Source: Anticarsia gemmatalis (taxonomy: Eukaryota; Arthropoda; Insecta; Lepidoptera; Erebidae). Taken from it: 64,000 nucleotides of DNA. Both the position numbers and the translations under genes were made by a program. The stretch spans positions 9,548,001 through 9,612,000 of the forward strand of contig NC_134756.1 in NCBI RefSeq assembly GCF_050436995.1. The letters are read 5' to 3'. This document shows positions 1-13,990 of this stretch, in pieces. Position 1 is the stretch's first letter; each line of letters starts with the position of its first letter. Below the pieces are notes generated by a model that saw nothing but the letters and a program-made list of their open reading frames with translations, did no database searches and was not told where the DNA came from.

Positions 1-82
1 CCTTAATTTATAAACTGTTTGTATAAGTCCCGGCGTAATAGTTGAATCACGCCATTAATGAGAACACAACATGAACCTGCTA

Positions 83-505
83 TTAATTTAATACGTCAAC
101 CTGACAACCACTTATTGCCTCAACCCTTCTACCCTTATAGGGATAACTTCCATCGCATACGTCACTCAACGTACGGACTCCATACGTTTCACGCCAAATA
201 GGACTTTCCAAGAATTCTCGCCCGACTTGAATCGCACAAAGTTCGACGTCAGAATTTAAATTCGGAATGTCGGGTCGAGAATCCCTGAAACGGAGGGTGC
301 AAAGTAAAACAATATGAAAGACGTCAGATTTATTACTCGGCCAATAGTTCGTTTGAGACGTGACTTCCAGCAATGCGGTGCGAATCCTATAAATAGGTAT
401 TCCAACTAGGTACAGAAGTCCAATCCAAGTGTTGGCATTGGATTCGATAAGTTCGATCAACTCGAGCTCGTTAAAGTCGGACCGAGTCTGCGCTATGAAT
501 TGCAA
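83..505 (-). CDS. Unrecognised open reading frame (140 codons)
   Basis: One of the two longest uninterrupted frames outside ETHE1. It starts MQFIAQTRSDFNELELIELI and contains a hydrophobic stretch around residues 27-42. Codon third positions in its first half look richer in G and C than the surrounding DNA, which is mildly coding-like. I recognise no family, signal peptide or transposon motif. The start follows a pyrimidine-containing stretch, but no strong splice sites bound it. It may be chance or part of an exon of a gene running off the window. Confidence 0.2.
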   Translation of the reverse strand: MQFIAQTRSDFNELELIELIESNANTWIGLLYLVGIPIYRIRTALLEVTSQTNYWPSNKSDVFHIVLLCTLRFRDSRPDIPNLNSDVELCAIQVGREFLESPIWRETYGVRTLSDVCDGSYPYKGRRVEAISGCQVDVLN

Positions 506-3500
506 AAGTTTGGGAGAGATGTTGAGTTTTAAATTCTTCGAAACTGCTACGTTGTTTAATTAAAGTACTAATGAGTAAACAAACGTACATCAAAACCGCA
601 AATTCAACGTGGCTGCGTCAGTTGGGGCTGTCCGCAGTTAGTATAGATTTATGGTGACAGCAACATTGCGACGTGAAATACTCGCGTCAGCGTCATAGTG
701 GCCATAAAGTACCGTCATTTGCGGGACACTGATGATGACAGCTAATTGCCTTTTCAATGTTTAATTTCCTGATGAAATTTTATTACACAACGTCGCTTTT
801 TTCATTTACCATCTCTTGTATAACACAGTAATTAAGTACGTAATGAAACCGTAATACTAATAAACCGTTAAACAAATTCCTTCTACAGTATAGTAGTATA
901 TAATCTATAGAAGGTTATCTTGACGTCATTTCCCATCAATATACGATCTCCTTCATGTCGTCGACAGCCCACTCGATAGCGACCGTCTAGACAGAATAAC
1001 TCATAAATAGTACTTGTTACATAGTTGGCAGGCAAACCTACGGCTCTCCAGAGAATATAATTCAAATATGATAATGTTATATACGATTTTTAAAGTAAAT
1101 TACTGTTGAAATGATGTAACATTTAATATTTATATTTATTTATTTGATATAGCATAGGTACTTTTTTGTATCAGGTATTTATACTAGCATTCGAAGTGCT
1201 TAGTTTTAATTGTGTTTATGCATCAGAAAGTCAAACAGACAGACAATTATAACTATTCCTAATTAGTTTTGCTTTAGCTGTATGTAATATTGACAGGGAT
1301 AGGTATCCTAACAGATCCTTTTCCCGATACCAGATTTTATTTATTTAAAATCGCAATTTTGTGCTAAGCTTCTTTCTCGTTATCTCAATAATGATTCTTC
1401 TCAAGACTCATCCTCTCATTTGCGTTTATGTAAATGTAATTTTTAATTATAAACAAAATACTTGTGTTTTCGTCACGTGCAGCTAGTAAAAGGTATGAAT
1501 ATACAATTTTGTTTCACGTATTGTTCCGAATGTAAGTGCAATGTGGCGTCATGATGGATGACTCGTGATGATATGGTTACGTTTCATGTTCGTGCGTTAA
1601 TTACATTCATAAGGAATAAAATGCACTAAAACCTGCAATATTTCTCTTACTTTGTTGTTTAAAGAGTGAACCATAAAGCTCGTAGTAAAAGTATAATAAA
1701 AATGTATTTTTCCTGTTGTAAAACTCATAAAGACTGGGTTGATCCGGAGTAGTAAATATAAATAATTCCATTTATATCAAAAATGTCTTGTTAACTATTT
1801 ATTAGAAACCGAAAAGCGCCTCTACATCTGTATTTATGACTACAGCAGCGAAAACTATCTCAATATCTGTATATTTATTCAAATATAAACATAAATAATT
1901 AAACAACGTCTGAATAAAAATGCCATAGAACACGCGACATCATAATGTTAGATGTCAACGACCTTCTTCGTCATATTTTTTGTAAACCTTTTCGTGACAT
2001 TCAATGAAAAAAAATGGAAGTTATCAATTATTGCAAAACTATCGAGATTGTTTATAAAAATGTAATACTACAAATGGTATCTTATCACGCGATGTTATAT
2101 CACAAATAATCTAAATATATTCTTAACAGCAATCCTTAAAAAAAGAAAATAATTTGAAGATTTATAACTAATTGGTAAGGAGTAGCTTCTACTTTTATTT
2201 CAAGAATACTTCGAATCCCGTAGACAACCGGTTCAAATAAATACTTGCGAGATACTCAAATATAATACCTTTTCGATCAAATTCTGTCAACAAGCTATTC
2301 ACTGCGCTATTTGCTCGTTTACTAGCAGTTAAATAAGTCGATAAAATGCTAAGACGTCAACTATTTAAGCACACAACATATTTATCGAGATGTCAGCCAA
2401 TTTTTATTAAGAAAACTAAGCAACGTTCTATTATAAAGTTATTATCAACGTTAAAAGATGAAGAAAATAAGGTGGAAACTTTTTTTAATTACACTAAAAA
2501 TCAGTTTTAATGGTGGTATTACACGTTTATTTGAAATAACACACAAAAAATCTCGCCTTTTTTCCATAGGGGTAAGCAGAGACCAAAGAACGCTACTTGC
2601 TACAATCCTTAAAAACTTTCCTTGCATCATTCACATCCATACACCTTGTCATACAAGACCTAGTTACAAGTAATAATTCGAAATTCTTCTACCTATAAAG
2701 GAATAAAAGCTCAATGACATACAAAATTAAAGTAACATTACAAACAAAGCCTTACTTTCGGACACGATTTCGATTTGGTATTGAAACCCGTAATTAGAAC
2801 AGTATTCAATTAAAACTTGACTCTGAGTCCACTTTTAATTGCCTTTCAGCTTCCTCAGCGAGGGATCCTCTCATTGAAACTCGATACCGACATGATCTAA
2901 CTTTGTACCTCCAATGACTCTTTGATGTATTTTTGGAAGCACGATAGCAATCGTTAAGCCACAGATTTGAGTTTTAAAGTGCATACCTACGTCTTTTTTG
3001 AAGAAGGTATTTTCTTAAATTTGCTGACAATGGAAGCATTAAACTCAGATAAAGTAAAGAAAATCTATGTGGCCTAATGCGAGTGTCTCCGAAACGTGAT
3101 CATTGTCAAATATTAGGGATTTGATAGTTTAAGATCATGAAAATTTCAATTTATTTAAATAATCCGTCCATCACTCAATATTATTTACATAACTTGATAC
3201 AAGTAACATACTAAAAGTTTATTTTAGTATAATTGTATAAAACTATGCATTTATTGCCCTTTTCAAGATAAGGGGTTTGGCACTTTTATTTATATCTCTT
3301 AGTAAATAATTTACTGGTTGGCCGCGCGCGACGGACTGACTAGACCTCACTGATCGATCACTTATCCCTAGATACTATAAATATTACCAAAAATCGTTAC
3401 AGATACGTATTTTATTACGTTATGCCTTTAAAGTAAATACACGGCTGATCTACTAGAACATTTTAGTAAAAAAGATCTTAACAAGAAGCAAGAAAGTTAA

Positions 3501-5060
3501 TTAACCTTCTAAATTTGTTTTATAACTGTCATAAAACATTTTATCAAAACTGAACAACAAAATTTCTTCTCAAACACACATGATGGGAGAAAAGCCTAGC
3601 AACATCCAGTGGAAATTACCCAAAAGCATTTGCTCCGAGTAACACACTAGCACACAAAACTAACGTATCCCAAATGGATCACCAAAAAAACTTACAATGA
3701 ATTTTTCGTCAAAAAACAAAGCGCTCTAAACTACGCCTATGTTAGCACTGGCTGAAACAAACAACTCGGGAAATCCGTTGGAAACGAGGGCCATTGAAAA
3801 TGATAAAAAACCGCTTCAAACTGGATACAGCCGCTGGACGGACGCCGGCCACGACAGGTATACCACGTATTGTAGCGAAAAACACCACTTTTTCCACTAG
3901 TTTTTCCGCCACTTTTATCGCGGTTATGCGACTAACGAATGTTGAAAAATCTTAAAAAGATTACTGAAAAATAAAGTGAAAATCCCGTTGTAGTTTAACG
4001 CGATTAACTTGAAATATTTCGGTTCGTAAAGTGTTGGGAACAATACCACGGGAAAGATTTAAAGCTATTGCAACTAGCCGTATAAATCGGTCGGTGGCAA
4101 GATTGTTTTTGATAAAAAAATACTTAATTTTGTGCAACGTGGAAGTTACTTAGTAGAATACAAAAAAATGCGCTAGCTGTTCTCAATTTAGATTTTCGTT
4201 CAGATAAAACAGAACTTTAATTCACATTCTAAGTTAAAAAGATTACCATCCACATTCCTTTCACAGCAGATACAGAACGCACTAAAGTTAATAAAAACAC
4301 TGCATACAAAACTCATTACGAAACAGCCGTCACCGGCTCCCCGACTATACAATATAGTTTTATATGAGGACATTATGCAAGGTCTCCATGTGCACTGAGC
4401 ACTCGTGCAAGCTTGTAGTCGGAGCGCAGTCAACGCGGTGTAGATAAGCATCTCGCTAACGACGTTAACGCCCCGCGATTTTATTGTGCCTGATGTTATA
4501 TGGCGCAAGCGATAAGGTTAAGCGGTTATCGTTTCCGTTCAAACATTTTATGAATCTTTGTAAGTAGGTAAGGTATACAAAATTTGTAAGTGTAAAGACG
4601 TTCATAATGACAAAAATCTAAATGATGTTTGTATCTTACGTTGGTCTATACTTTTATTAAATGTACCAGCGGAAAAGCTCTCATTTTGTTTTCCTCCTTG
4701 TTTATTTGTTGCACCGAGTTTTTAGCTGACTGAGTTAGATATTAATTGATCAGTATGTAATATAAAAGTTTTGAGTTTGGAGGTCATGCAAAGCATACTT
4801 TTACCCAAATCAATGATCATACTATTAAATTATCTTGACTAAGTACATCAACAATCGCACTTTATCTTGGCGTCGTAAAACGTAATGAGATTTAAAGATA
4901 AACGAAAGCCACTCAGCCATAAATAAGGCAATATCTTCTGAACAAAATAACTCAAGCTACTGAAACCAGAGTCACAAAACATTCCAAAGCAACAAGAGAC
5001 TAATAGTGGGCCCTTATCTAAATCACTGAAGTCTATTCGGCCGTATATTAGGTTCTCTTG
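506..5060. other. AT-rich stretch without recognised genes
   Basis: No exon, RNA gene or transposon was recognised. Short open frames occur (for example 71 codons near 2.5 kb and 102 codons on the minus strand near 4.3 kb), but their translations show no family. A slightly GC-richer patch lies near 4.38-4.52 kb. Confidence 0.5.
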
Positions 5061-5120
5061 ATACCTCGGGAATATTCGGCAATGTTCGGGTATGTTCGGC
5101 AGTCCTCGGGAGTATTCGGG
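5061..5120. repeat. Six-unit tandem array with exact 10-bp period (TCGG core)
   Basis: Six consecutive 10-bp units, each ending TCGGG or TCGGC: ATACCTCGGG, AATATTCGGC, AATGTTCGGG, TATGTTCGGC, AGTCCTCGGG, AGTATTCGGG. TCGG is invariant at the same phase while the first half of each unit drifts. Confidence 0.85.
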
Positions 5121-5474
5121 CGCCGAGGAGTATCAGTAAGTTTTTGCCTCGCACCAAACGCGAGTTTATCGAGGCCGCCTCGTGATTTATGCCCGTAGTT
5201 TGGGTAATGAGACGTTATTCACCAAATACATAAATATTGAGATACTAATAAACGGGGCTTGTTAGAAAGAGTATTATACTCGTAAAAGTATTGGCCGCGT
5301 CAATATTGAGGATGATTGGCTGGCAAGAAATAAATGTGGCGGAATTTTTATGTAGGTAACAATGTTTAAAAGAATATTTTATAACCTAAACCGTAATAAT
5401 AAAAGGTCGTCTACGTTTAAGGACAATGAAATGAACAGTTCAAGTGTTCATAAGCAAGCAAGCATTTGAGTACA

Positions 5475-5741
5475 TCTATACTATACTTACTAATATTATA
5501 AAGCTGAAGAGTTTGTTTGTTTGTTTGTTTGTTTGAACGCGCTAATCTCAGGAACTACCGGTCCGATTTGAAAAATTTTTTCAGTGTTAGATAGCCCATT
5601 TATCAAGGAAGGTTATAGGCTATATATCATCACGCTACGACCAATAAAAGCAGAGTACCAGTAAAAAATGTTACAAAAACGGGGAAAATTTTGACTCATT
5701 CTCTCTTATGTGACGCAAGTGAAGTTGCGCGGGTCAGCTAG
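5475..5741 (+). mobile_element. Non-autonomous Helitron, copy 1
   Basis: Begins with TC (TCTATACTA) and ends with CTAG, inserted between A (5474) and T (5742) as Helitrons do. A short hairpin, CGCAA-loop-TTGCG, lies about 9 bp before the 3' CTAG. An internal (GTTT)6 run follows the 5' end. No coding capacity, so mobility would need Rep/helicase supplied in trans. It is nearly identical to the copy at 6212. Confidence 0.85.
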
Positions 5742-6211
5742 TATAAAATATAGTTCATCTATTAATGTTAAATCATAGTTGATATTGCCGAATAAGTAAG
5801 GTTTGTTTTATATATTTCTGCTCTATAAATCATTATTAACTGCTAATCGCTTGATGTAGGTACATAATATTATCAGTCGCACAACATTCAATACCTGTTT
5901 CGAAGCCACTGTCGAAAATAAATCAGTCAGACGACTAATACCCGATAAGCCTGACATAGATCAAATAAACTTTAAGTGCAGGTAATTCCCTCATTAACAT
6001 TTCTGTAATAAATGTGTTATAAATACTCGAGAGGTTTTATTATCATTACTCAATAAATCTCCGTGTAATACTTTAGTACTACATAAATCTGATGAAGAAT
6101 AGTAAGAATGCGGTATAGTATTAAATTAGAGGCTTTTTTAAATTTTTAAATTTGCGTTTGCAACTTAAAATAACATAACAATTTACTAATAGAAAGCTTT
6201 TATTTGTAACA
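5742..6211. other. Spacer between the two Helitrons
   Basis: AT-rich sequence with no recognised gene or repeat. Confidence 0.5.
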
Positions 6212-6464
6212 TCTATACTAATATAATAAAGCTGAAGAGTTTGTTTGTTTGTTTGTTTGAACGCGCTAATCTCAGGAACTACTGATCCGATTTGAAAAAT
6301 TCTTTCAGTGTTAGATAGACCATTTATCGATGAAGGTTATAGGCTATATATCATCACGCTACGACCAAAAGGAGCAGAGTACCAGTAAAAAATGTTAAAA
6401 AACGGGGAAAATTTTGACCCAATCTCTCTTACGTGACGCAAGCGAAGTTGCGCGGGTCAGCTAG
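6212..6464 (+). mobile_element. Non-autonomous Helitron, copy 2
   Basis: Same family, same orientation and same ends (TC...CTAG, A/T insertion site 6211/6465) as the copy 470 bp to the left, with (GTTT)5 instead of (GTTT)6. The 3' hairpin is CGCAA (6437-6441), loop GCGAAG, TTGCG (6448-6452), ending 8 bp before CTAG. Copy 1 carries an extra few bases (ATACTTAC) in the 5' end, so the pair are separate insertions or a diverged duplication. Confidence 0.87.
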
Positions 6465-9400
6465 TAAGATATAATTTTAATATTTTTTAAGCAAGCGTTA
6501 ACATAGCTACTTACTGTTTTTTAAAAAGATTGAACGGTACAGAAAAATTTACGACTTAGATTAACGAAATATTTTTTTCTGATAATGTTTTAAATTGTAC
6601 TTTTTGTACGCATTACATAATACAACAACGCAAATATTATTTTAGTATTTCACAGAAACAGAGCACAGCCAATCTACTATATCAAACAGGATTACGAAAA
6701 TCTGATCGGATTTAGCTTTTAGTCGTAACACCAATTACACGAACTTTCGCATGCATCGAATGAACTGGATTCCACATAATAAACATCACTGAGAGCTGAT
6801 AGGCTTTTCCACAAAAACACAGAGTAGCAGGGCGTCGAACCGCGAACACTTAATTCAATTGAACACGCGTTTATCATCCAGTTGAAGCTCAAATGGATTT
6901 CATAAGGCCATTTAAGGGCGTCAAAGAGATTATTTTGCGAAGCTACTTATTCGACATAAAGGCCTCGCCTTTGTGGTTTAGTGCTGATAGTCGATATTCG
7001 GACATCGGATTTCTGATATTTGGTTCGTTATATGAAATCGTGTGATTTGCTAATGAGTGTGTGATTGAGTTTCTGATTGTAATGCGATCCGATATAATTT
7101 TATAATTTGGTTTATAATTTGTGGATACATAATGCCAGTATATTATTATCCGAATACATTCATAAATAGACAATCCTTGGATACTATAAAAACTTTTTAT
7201 TCCCTACCATATTTTTTTTGTTCTTTACAGTTAATGATAACATTGATATCTTTTGTAGAATGAAGCTGTTATTCAATTCTATTTAACAACCTATATCGAT
7301 ATCCAAATCCCAAGAGATCCGTGTACCCTTGAGCAATATTTACTCTGACATTTGATACTTTGAAGCCATTCGAAGTAACAATATCTACAAGGTTAACATC
7401 CAAAATGACAAATACACCCGACCTTTATCACGAGAATATTTACACCAAAATCGCCACGGAACGGTACTATGGTACACTAAGCAGAAGATGGCTGAACTCG
7501 ATGCTTCAATAAGAAATGGCCCCAAGCGACCAATAACACTCTATCTACTGAATCGTGGAGAACGGAGGTCTTTGCCCGTGCACGCTGGCTTTAAAGACGT
7601 TCTGGTTGTAAGTTCGATCGTGATTGAAGCTTTCAATACTTTAGAGTAATGTAGTTTGGAAGAAGTAACTGTGATCAGTGGCCTATTAAACTAGAATGTG
7701 CATTTTAACTGCGGATTATATGTTCCACGGGTCTGTATAATATTATAATATCCTTTTATTTTCTTTCAATACTATTTTCTCTGTTTAGCCCTATCCAGTC
7801 CAACTGCTTACTCCTGACAGAATTTAATATTATTTCACCAAGTTTGATTAAAACCAATTTCGAACTATTCGAATGTAGCTACGACTTAATATTAGTTCGA
7901 ATCTAATTCGATCGATTTAGACCTAACTTCTATTGCGAGTAAGTCAGCATTGCAGAAAAAAATTGTTTAAAAAAAAATACCAGTGTCCGTCCCTTACAAA
8001 TATCAAATATATATTGTAATGTTATCTCCTTATAGTTAATGCCCTTCACAACGATCCCTATCTATGAGACCTTATGGTTGATTTGCAGTTAGATATTGCT
8101 TAGTGGTATTTGAGCCGCGTGTATTCGTGACACTAAGGGCATCAAAAGGTCAACTAATACCGTTTAGATATAAGCTAGACCCATAAGAGGAATGAATATG
8201 ATATTTATTAAATAAGTATCTATTAACTTGTTGAGGCTTATCAGAAAATTGTACAACTGTTTTTTGTGAAACCATGGTAGTCCAAAATTGTATATCTTCT
8301 TTTTGTCAAACTATGGTAGTGTTGCCAATATAAGTAAGGCTTTTGGAGACTCCTCCAAAATAATGTCTTGGTATAAGGAAATGTCAGTAATATTCTGTTA
8401 GACAAAATGAACAGTCTTTTTCAAACAAACATTATAGTACTATTAATTAAACCTCTGATAAAGTTTCGAGTCATCATCAAAAAAAATTGTATGAAAAATT
8501 TATCAACGCAATGGTCACTCGAGCTACTTTTGCCCAACGAAACGTAAAGCATTCGACACAATAGCGACACTAAAGTTTAGAAAGTTTATGCTCCACTGTC
8601 CTTCGCTTTCAAACGTCACCTAAAGCCAGAGAACTTTAGTATTATTACACGAACATACAAACATATGTCCCAGATAGAAATACTTATGTCCTAGATAGAA
8701 ACTAGGTTATAGTAACAAATGTTTACGATACCGTTCCCAGTTCGCTTCTTCCAAAGTTTTTGATATTTATGTACGAGTAAATAGCAAGTTTGTATTGTAC
8801 CATTTGAGACAATACGGCACAATTCAAGATATTAAACTTTACCCAGTTTCGAGGTGGGTGACTATTGACTGTATGTGTGGTTCTGAACGTACAATACCTA
8901 CGTTGTATAAAGGCGAAAGTTAATTTTAAGCATATAGTTCAAATGCTTTTGTTAAATCACTTTATCGTAACGTGTTTTCTTACGGTAAGAAAGCCTGTGT
9001 GCCAATGTGATTAGCATAACAAATAATTTGATAATGAAAAAACTCAATTTTTGTGAAATAATTCAAGCTTAAGATTCTTTAATTCAAAAACGTGTAACAT
9101 TTTCTAAAATTTTAAAGCAAATTCTTTCTGTTTCCTAGAATCAAATAGCAAAGCTACACAAAAACAGAGTGACGTAACATTTTCTGCGAACTACTCAACT
9201 TTAATAAGCAAAACAGGAAATAAGATAACATTAAAAAATATGTTAATAAATTCAATTGCGGACATTTTTTAAAAATGGCACATTTTTTGTGGTCCCTCGA
9301 GATGAGTAGGTCTCGGATATGTAAATAAGGTGGCGAGGGCCCTCCAGCGCGGGCGGAATTAAAAAGTGGCCTAGAGGGTGATAACAAGTCACGCGAACTC

Positions 9401-12400
9401 GGAAGATAAAGCGACATGATTTGGTAGCGCTGATAAGAACTCTCTTTATTAGTGCCGCGGAATAAGTTTATCGTTGTAGTGCTGTTACTTTAGCTTATTT
9501 TAAAATGTGATGACTTGTTGCAAAGCTGAGATATCTTGGCTTTTAGAATTTATACTTCGCAACGAAGAGAATGGTAATGTTATTATGGTGTTCTAAGTTT
9601 AGTGTCGTCTATTTTAGAAAAAAAATATACGGTTAACTTTAATGTTTTGATACGTAACAAGAATCAAAACATAAAAGTTTTTTGATTTTTATTATTACAT
9701 CATAGGGAGGGATTAAGTAATATGCTTACAAACTAGTAAATCACCCCATAAACACGAACGTTCAACGGTTAATAAAATCGATACTCATTTTACCCTTTAC
9801 GCTTGTATCTATGGATTTCATAAAATCATAATCCCTTTATTCCGGCCTCAAAATTGATGCATAAAATATATATCCGAATAAAGCACTTCGTTATTTATAA
9901 TCTCGTTGCGTGCATTTTATGGTTCGCCTACATTAAGCTACACGCAGAAGCTTTTAGCTTCAGTACTGTATAAAATCGATGTTTTAATAACCATTAACTT
10001 ACAAAAATAAAACATAAGACTCAAATACTTTTGAACTTTAAAAAGTATTCAATCTATGTTAGAGCGTAGAATGTAATTACTTCGTAAGTGAAGTCTAGCT
10101 TCCAAGACGTTAAACCTAAACCAAAAGCAACACTCAACTACTTGAAGAAAACCAATAAAGCCACTGAAGCTTCAATGAAAGAAAAACAAGTGCTCGTCAA
10201 ACTAGCACAAGTAGTATTAAAACTAAGTTTAAGCTGTAACTGGATATAACTGGATATAATTCGGCGTTCAGATTTATATCTGAAGAGTTTAAGGTAGCAC
10301 TTATCGAGGTACCCTCTCGCTTTAATGAATACAGTCTTAATCGCGCTGCCCTTTTCTTACGTAAATATTTAATTAGGTCGCTAGGTGTTCCTTTAACGTC
10401 TTAATTGCAGAAAATATGGTTTTCCACAGAGGTTTGTTCCACGGTGAATATTCAGACGCTTAATGTGGTAAATTGTGCGTCATTATTTTATGATTTGTGT
10501 GTAAAGTCTTACTGCCGAGATGTGTTAAATGATAGGGTGTAAAATTAAGCGGTTTGTGTCTTGCAGTTAACGGCCTCTCAATTTAATCGTAAAATGAGGA
10601 TATCTTCAGCGGTGTTGTCATTTACAGTCTCGAGGCGGCTTTTGTAACTTTCACAGGATAAAGTGGGATAATTCCTTAAAGTATGTTTGTGATATAAAGA
10701 GCTTTATTTTCTGATTTTGATGATATTTTTTACAGAAATCAAACATTAAATCGTCTTTAGAATCAAGCCCTTTCATTGGCTATTACTTAATTGAACATCT
10801 ATAACAATAACTTGAAGACTCAATCTACGTAAAACAACAAATTCTGATTGGAAGAATACATCTCCAATTATATTTAAGTAAACAGAGTATCCTCTCAAGG
10901 ACTAAGTTATTTGATCGTGTATTTAAATATTCCTTTGAGTTTCAGTTCTCGTAATCAAAAGCAAGTAAATCGTCAGATAAACTTGCACCAACTTAGTGTA
11001 AAAGCGTTAGTTTGAGAGCGGACTTAAGTAGTGGCGCTGGATAGTGGATAAACACGGGAAAGACACATTAATCTTAGAGCGGAGACTCGACTCTGTTCGT
11101 CACTAACTCCCGTTGTTTAGCTACGTACGTTTAATGAGATTGCTACTATTTTGTTACTAAATAGAGTAGATAAGGAATAATAATGTTTTGCATTGCTTGC
11201 TGTTGCATTTTTATGTTGATCTTAGTAACAACTTTTGTTTATGTTTTTTTTCAGTCTGTGCATTTCATAGTAAATAAAAGTTGTGACTTGATCTTAAGAA
11301 AATATTGAGTTACGAATATTTAAACCATCGCCCACGTGCCTTAGCAGTTGGAACTTCATTTATCATCTTAACGTGCATGGGTATAAATTGCTTATCTAAG
11401 AATGTTATAGAACTTTTCATAATTCATAAACATATAACATCTATCCCGTCTTACTAACTCCAATAGGTATTATTCTGCAAGGACGATCAATAATAACTAA
11501 ATAACTAACTGAAGGTCGAACCTTCGAGAATAATCTAGAGGCCGAAATAAATTACTTTGAAGAAAAACAATTCTGTCGCCTCTTACAATCCATTATTATG
11601 GAGTCAATGTTCCCTCATTACATCACTCATTTATTCGGAAAATAATAATGCCTCGAATTTAATTTGTTTTCTAGAACTACAAGAACTTTTTGATTTTATT
11701 CTGTTTGACGTTAATTAATTATGTTTCTGTTGCCGTGGGACTAACTCATAACAAATAATAATATATTATAAATCAGCTCAAAAAAGTGTCCTATTTTGAT
11801 GCAGGCTATAAGTTTTCTATCTACTAAATTGGAGGAAACTACTTATATGTCAAGCAGGATTGAGTAACAAACATGTTGTATTAGTAAACATTTATGTTAA
11901 GAAATAAGTAGGTATAAAAGTAGTGACTTAAAACCTAAATACTCTTTTTAACTGCGGCAGAAGACGTGCAACTTTCTTTAATCTCTTTATCGTTAAATTC
12001 TCAACATTTTGTAAAACAAAAACTGGGGAATTAAAGTTCTTTTAAACTATTTCTTCCCTTCCAATCTCGACGGAGATAGAGTAAATACTGGTATTTAAGT
12101 TTAAAAGTGTAAAGAAACGAGTCAGTATGTCAGGGCCGCACTCGGTGCTTGAGGAGAGCGGCTTAATGAGGACTACGGCTAGCTTCAACGTAATACCTGA
12201 GGGGTGGAATTTGTGAAGGAATTTTAGCTACGGATAGAGGATTAGATGAATAGGATTTGGTATTTCTAATTTGTGTTAGTACGTTTCGCACGTCTGTTTT
12301 CAGTTTTGTGATACGGGTAACGTATCAACTTTAGTAATACTTATTACTTTACGAAACTAGAACTTTTAATTGCGTGATTTACCAATATGAGTAGGCAGAT

Positions 12401-13990
12401 AGACAGTTATTTTACGGGTATTGTCATCTTATCTTTTGCTCTAACTATCTAACAATTATTAGTATATATTAGTTGGAGCACACATTAACGAGAAATTTAG
12501 ATTTCGGCAATATTCAGATAAGAAATCTCCTTATGTTTGCCGTATTCACTCTATAAAATTAAAGTAAGACTCAAATAAACTAAACATAGACAGAATATGG
12601 TATTAATAAATAGAAAACGTACTCAATTTCACATCCTTTGAGTCAAAGCAAAATATATTTACGACTAAACTTACGAGATAGCTTTGAAAATAAAACTCAA
12701 TTGAAAACTGACGATAAACCGTTTGTATTCAGTATTGCATTTATCTACAATCAAAATTTGCATTTATTCTTATCCAAATAAGATTTAAATTGCGTCGTAA
12801 TATCTCATGGTATATACACGTTTTTTACCCCAAAGTCGAGATTCATTGAACGTCTGTATGAAGTTTATTATTCCAATTATTCCTTTACCTTCGTATAATA
12901 CCCTCGATTCCCTTTATCCCGAAATAAAAGACATTTATATAGCGTATTTAAATGTCACGGAGATTTGTCAAAGAAATCTCATTATTACTGCAATATTTTT
13001 TGATGAAATATTATTTAGGTTACAGTTTATTTATTCCATGGAATGAAAAACCCAATTATACTTCTGACCCGCCATCTCAAATATTGTAGCGGGACGTTTT
13101 CTTGTAAGAAATGTTTCTGTTCTTATTTAATTTTTTTTTTTGCAGCGGCAGAATTTAAAGCAGCTGTTTTGAGAAATGGCTTAAAATGGTCGAAGTTGTT
13201 GGTTATTTCGAGGCTATAAATTATTATTATAATTAAAACTATGCTATTAATCTTTGTTGGTAAAAATTGCCAATTCTAAATCCATTTTGTCCCTAACTTT
13301 AATTTATATTCCCATAATACCTAAATAATAAGCTAACCCAGTATTCCGCCCGTTCAGTCAGCAGTAAAAGTATGAGATACATACATAAACAGAGGGACTC
13401 GGGTACAATTTACTTGGAAACTTTGGTCATAAACCCCGAATAAACAGAGTTTAAATAAGCATCTCTCAGTATCTCAGCTCTCATAGTGACAATGTATAAA
13501 GTGGGACAAAGTTTGCAGCGAACTGAGCAGCAAATTGGACTCTCTCCTGTTTGAAATTACTCCAAATACCGCCCTGTACTTTAGACGACGACAACCACAT
13601 GATACAATGCCGTCAAACTTTTAATTACCCATTTATATTAAAAACAAAACATCAAATCAATTGCAATATCGTGAAAATTGTACTAAATATTTATATTTCC
13701 GCCGTATTAATCATATTTCAAAAGCAAACCGCGCATAAATTTCAAACGTTCACAATTCGGAACACGACATTGGAAAAAGCAGGAAAATTGAACTCGGTAA
13801 AGCCACTTAATCCGTACAAAGCGAGGCCGAAAAAACGTGACAATAGAAAATTAAAAACCATTAAAACATTTTTCAGAACAACACTCCCGTGAAAACGTCG
13901 AGATAATACACGTTAAGCTAACGTAATCTCTGAGTAACACTGAATTTGAATTAGTCCACTAACCTCCCTTAAAAGTTAGGCCCGGATCGT
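6465..13990. other. AT-rich stretch without recognised genes
   Basis: Nothing coding could be supported. A GC-richer patch at 9290-9420 (AGGGCCCTCCAGCGCGGG) stands out by composition only. Short local duplications occur at 8664-8700 (about 21-bp period) and 10237-10260 (TGGATATAAC repeated with 10-bp period). Acceptor-like pyrimidine tracts near 11.25 and 13.14 kb on the plus strand are not followed by a convincing exon. Confidence 0.5.

Noticed and set aside
13120..13225. Long pyrimidine tract followed by CAG on the plus strand, possible exon
   Set aside because: The acceptor looks good but the following frame closes after about 24 codons without a donor or recognisable protein.
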